A DNA stretch of 6,290 nt from Pirellulaceae bacterium (lineage in GTDB: Bacteria > Planctomycetota > Planctomycetia > Pirellulales > Pirellulaceae), in the NCBI GenBank assembly GCA_013002105.1, contig JABDKS010000445.1, positions 1 through 6,290 on the forward strand. Direction: 5' to 3'. The translations under genes and the position numbers were made by a program. How positions within the stretch are numbered: position 1 is the first letter of the stretch; each line of letters begins with the position of its first letter. Of the stretch, positions 5,739 through 6,290 are shown one piece after another. The notes beneath the pieces were generated by a model. The model saw nothing but the letters and a program-made list of their open reading frames with translations, had not been told where the DNA came from and did not search any database.

Positions 5739-6290
5739 TTATTCGCCGTTGCGGGCTTTCTGTCGTTCTTCCGCAGCGAGTCGTAGTTTTTCGAGTCGTG
5801 TTAGTGGCTTTGCCTTTGGCGGTTCGGGTGCCTTGGGCTGATCCGTCGTGGGTTTTTCTGCTTTGGGTTCGGGTGCCTTGGGTGCAGCAGGCTTGGGCTG
5901 ATTGGGCGGCGGTGGGAGCGGTTTGTCCACTTGAAACTCGACGTTTCCAGCGCGGCTGACAATCGTCTCGCCGTTCATAGGAATCGACAATTCGCAAAAC
6001 AGCTTGTGCTTTCCAACCGGGCTATCGGCTTGCGTTTTCAAATTGAAAATTAACTCGGTCGTGTCTTTGGTCAACTTCAACGGTTCGGCAGTGATTTTGG
6101 GAGGCATTCCCAGCAACTTGGCCGTCGCTTCACCTTCGAATGGAGTTGTGTGATTCACCTTGCAAAGCACTTGAGCCTCTTGGCCTTGCTCACACGCGGG
6201 ACGTTGCATCTCGAATCTTGCAAAGGCATCGGCCACATTCAGCGTGGCCAATTGCGACGACGACCACATTCCTTGGGATGACCCGAGGAC
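5739..6290 (-). CDS. C-terminal part of a planctomycete PPC/Ig-like secreted protein (5' end outside window)
   Basis: The frame is open to the window edge, so only the last 183 residues are visible; an internal ATG at 6269 is unlikely to be the start because coding sense continues upstream of it. Residues 15-122 look like an Ig-like beta-sandwich: a glycine-Met-Pro-Pro turn at 61-64, a Lys-Leu-Thr-Lys-Asp-Thr stretch at 72-77, the segment SPVGKHKLFCEL at 90-101, and an exit strand ending VDKPLPPP. This pattern is what I recall from the end of planctomycete proteins with bacterial pre-peptidase C-terminal (PPC) domains. A Pro/Lys/Ala linker (about 125-162, with PKAPEP twice) leads to a charged C-terminal helix, LTRLEKLRLAAEERQKA, also typical of the family. 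Three cysteines (33, 43, 99) could form a disulfide outside the cytoplasm. It probably shares a transcript with the DUF1549/DUF1553 gene 56 nt downstream. Family assignment is from remembered motifs; enzymatic activity is unknown. Confidence 0.8.
   Translation of the reverse strand, partial: VLGSSQGMWSSSQLATLNVADAFARFEMQRPACEQGQEAQVLCKVNHTTPFEGEATAKLLGMPPKITAEPLKLTKDTTELIFNLKTQADSPVGKHKLFCELSIPMNGETIVSRAGNVEFQVDKPLPPPPNQPKPAAPKAPEPKAEKPTTDQPKAPEPPKAKPLTRLEKLRLAAEERQKARNGE

Noticed and set aside
5683..5997. 105-codon N-terminal extension of the DUF1549/DUF1553 frame
   Set aside because: It overlaps the Pro-rich tail of the upstream gene in another frame, is Arg/Thr/Gln-rich without domain character, and the ATG at 5682 has both a Shine-Dalgarno and a signal peptide.

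Overview
The window is almost certainly from a planctomycete, most like the Rhodopirellula/Pirellulaceae group. This rests on protein families rather than on any marker gene. All three genes belong to extracytoplasmic families strongly expanded in Planctomycetes: a PPC/Ig-like protein with a Pro-rich tail, a BIG2 - planctomycete cytochrome - DUF1549 (PSCyt2) - DUF1553 (PSD1) protein, and a planctomycete cytochrome (PSCyt1) - WD40 protein. Shine-Dalgarno use is inconsistent and a large GC-rich palindrome lies between genes, which also fits.

Layout, in the direction of transcription (all minus strand): (1) 6290-5739, the C-terminal 183 residues of a PPC-type protein whose start lies outside the window. 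(2) After a 56-nt gap holding a small hairpin and a good ribosome binding site, 5682-3160, an 840-residue secreted protein with two BIG2 domains, a CX4CH haem motif, a DUF1549 domain with CAQCH, and a C-terminal DUF1553. (3) A 291-nt spacer with a 25-bp near-perfect inverted repeat and a two-copy 15-bp direct repeat. (4) 2868-124, a 914-residue secreted protein with one CFSCH cytochrome domain, a seven-bladed WD40 propeller, and about 450 residues of Ala-rich, Cys-free coiled coil. (5) Positions 1-123 contain no gene I can support.

The first two genes are probably co-transcribed. The third is in the same direction but behind a long leader, so it may be in the same transcript or have its own promoter. 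All carry, or are expected to carry, export signals. Two have covalent-haem motifs and all have adhesion or scaffold-like domains (Ig, BIG2, propeller, coiled coil). Together they suggest an envelope-associated redox or scaffolding complex of unknown substrate. No function has been shown for the DUF1549/DUF1553 families that I can name, so this is inference. No RNA gene, CRISPR array, insertion sequence or phage gene was seen. The many plus-strand open frames are antisense shadows of these three genes.
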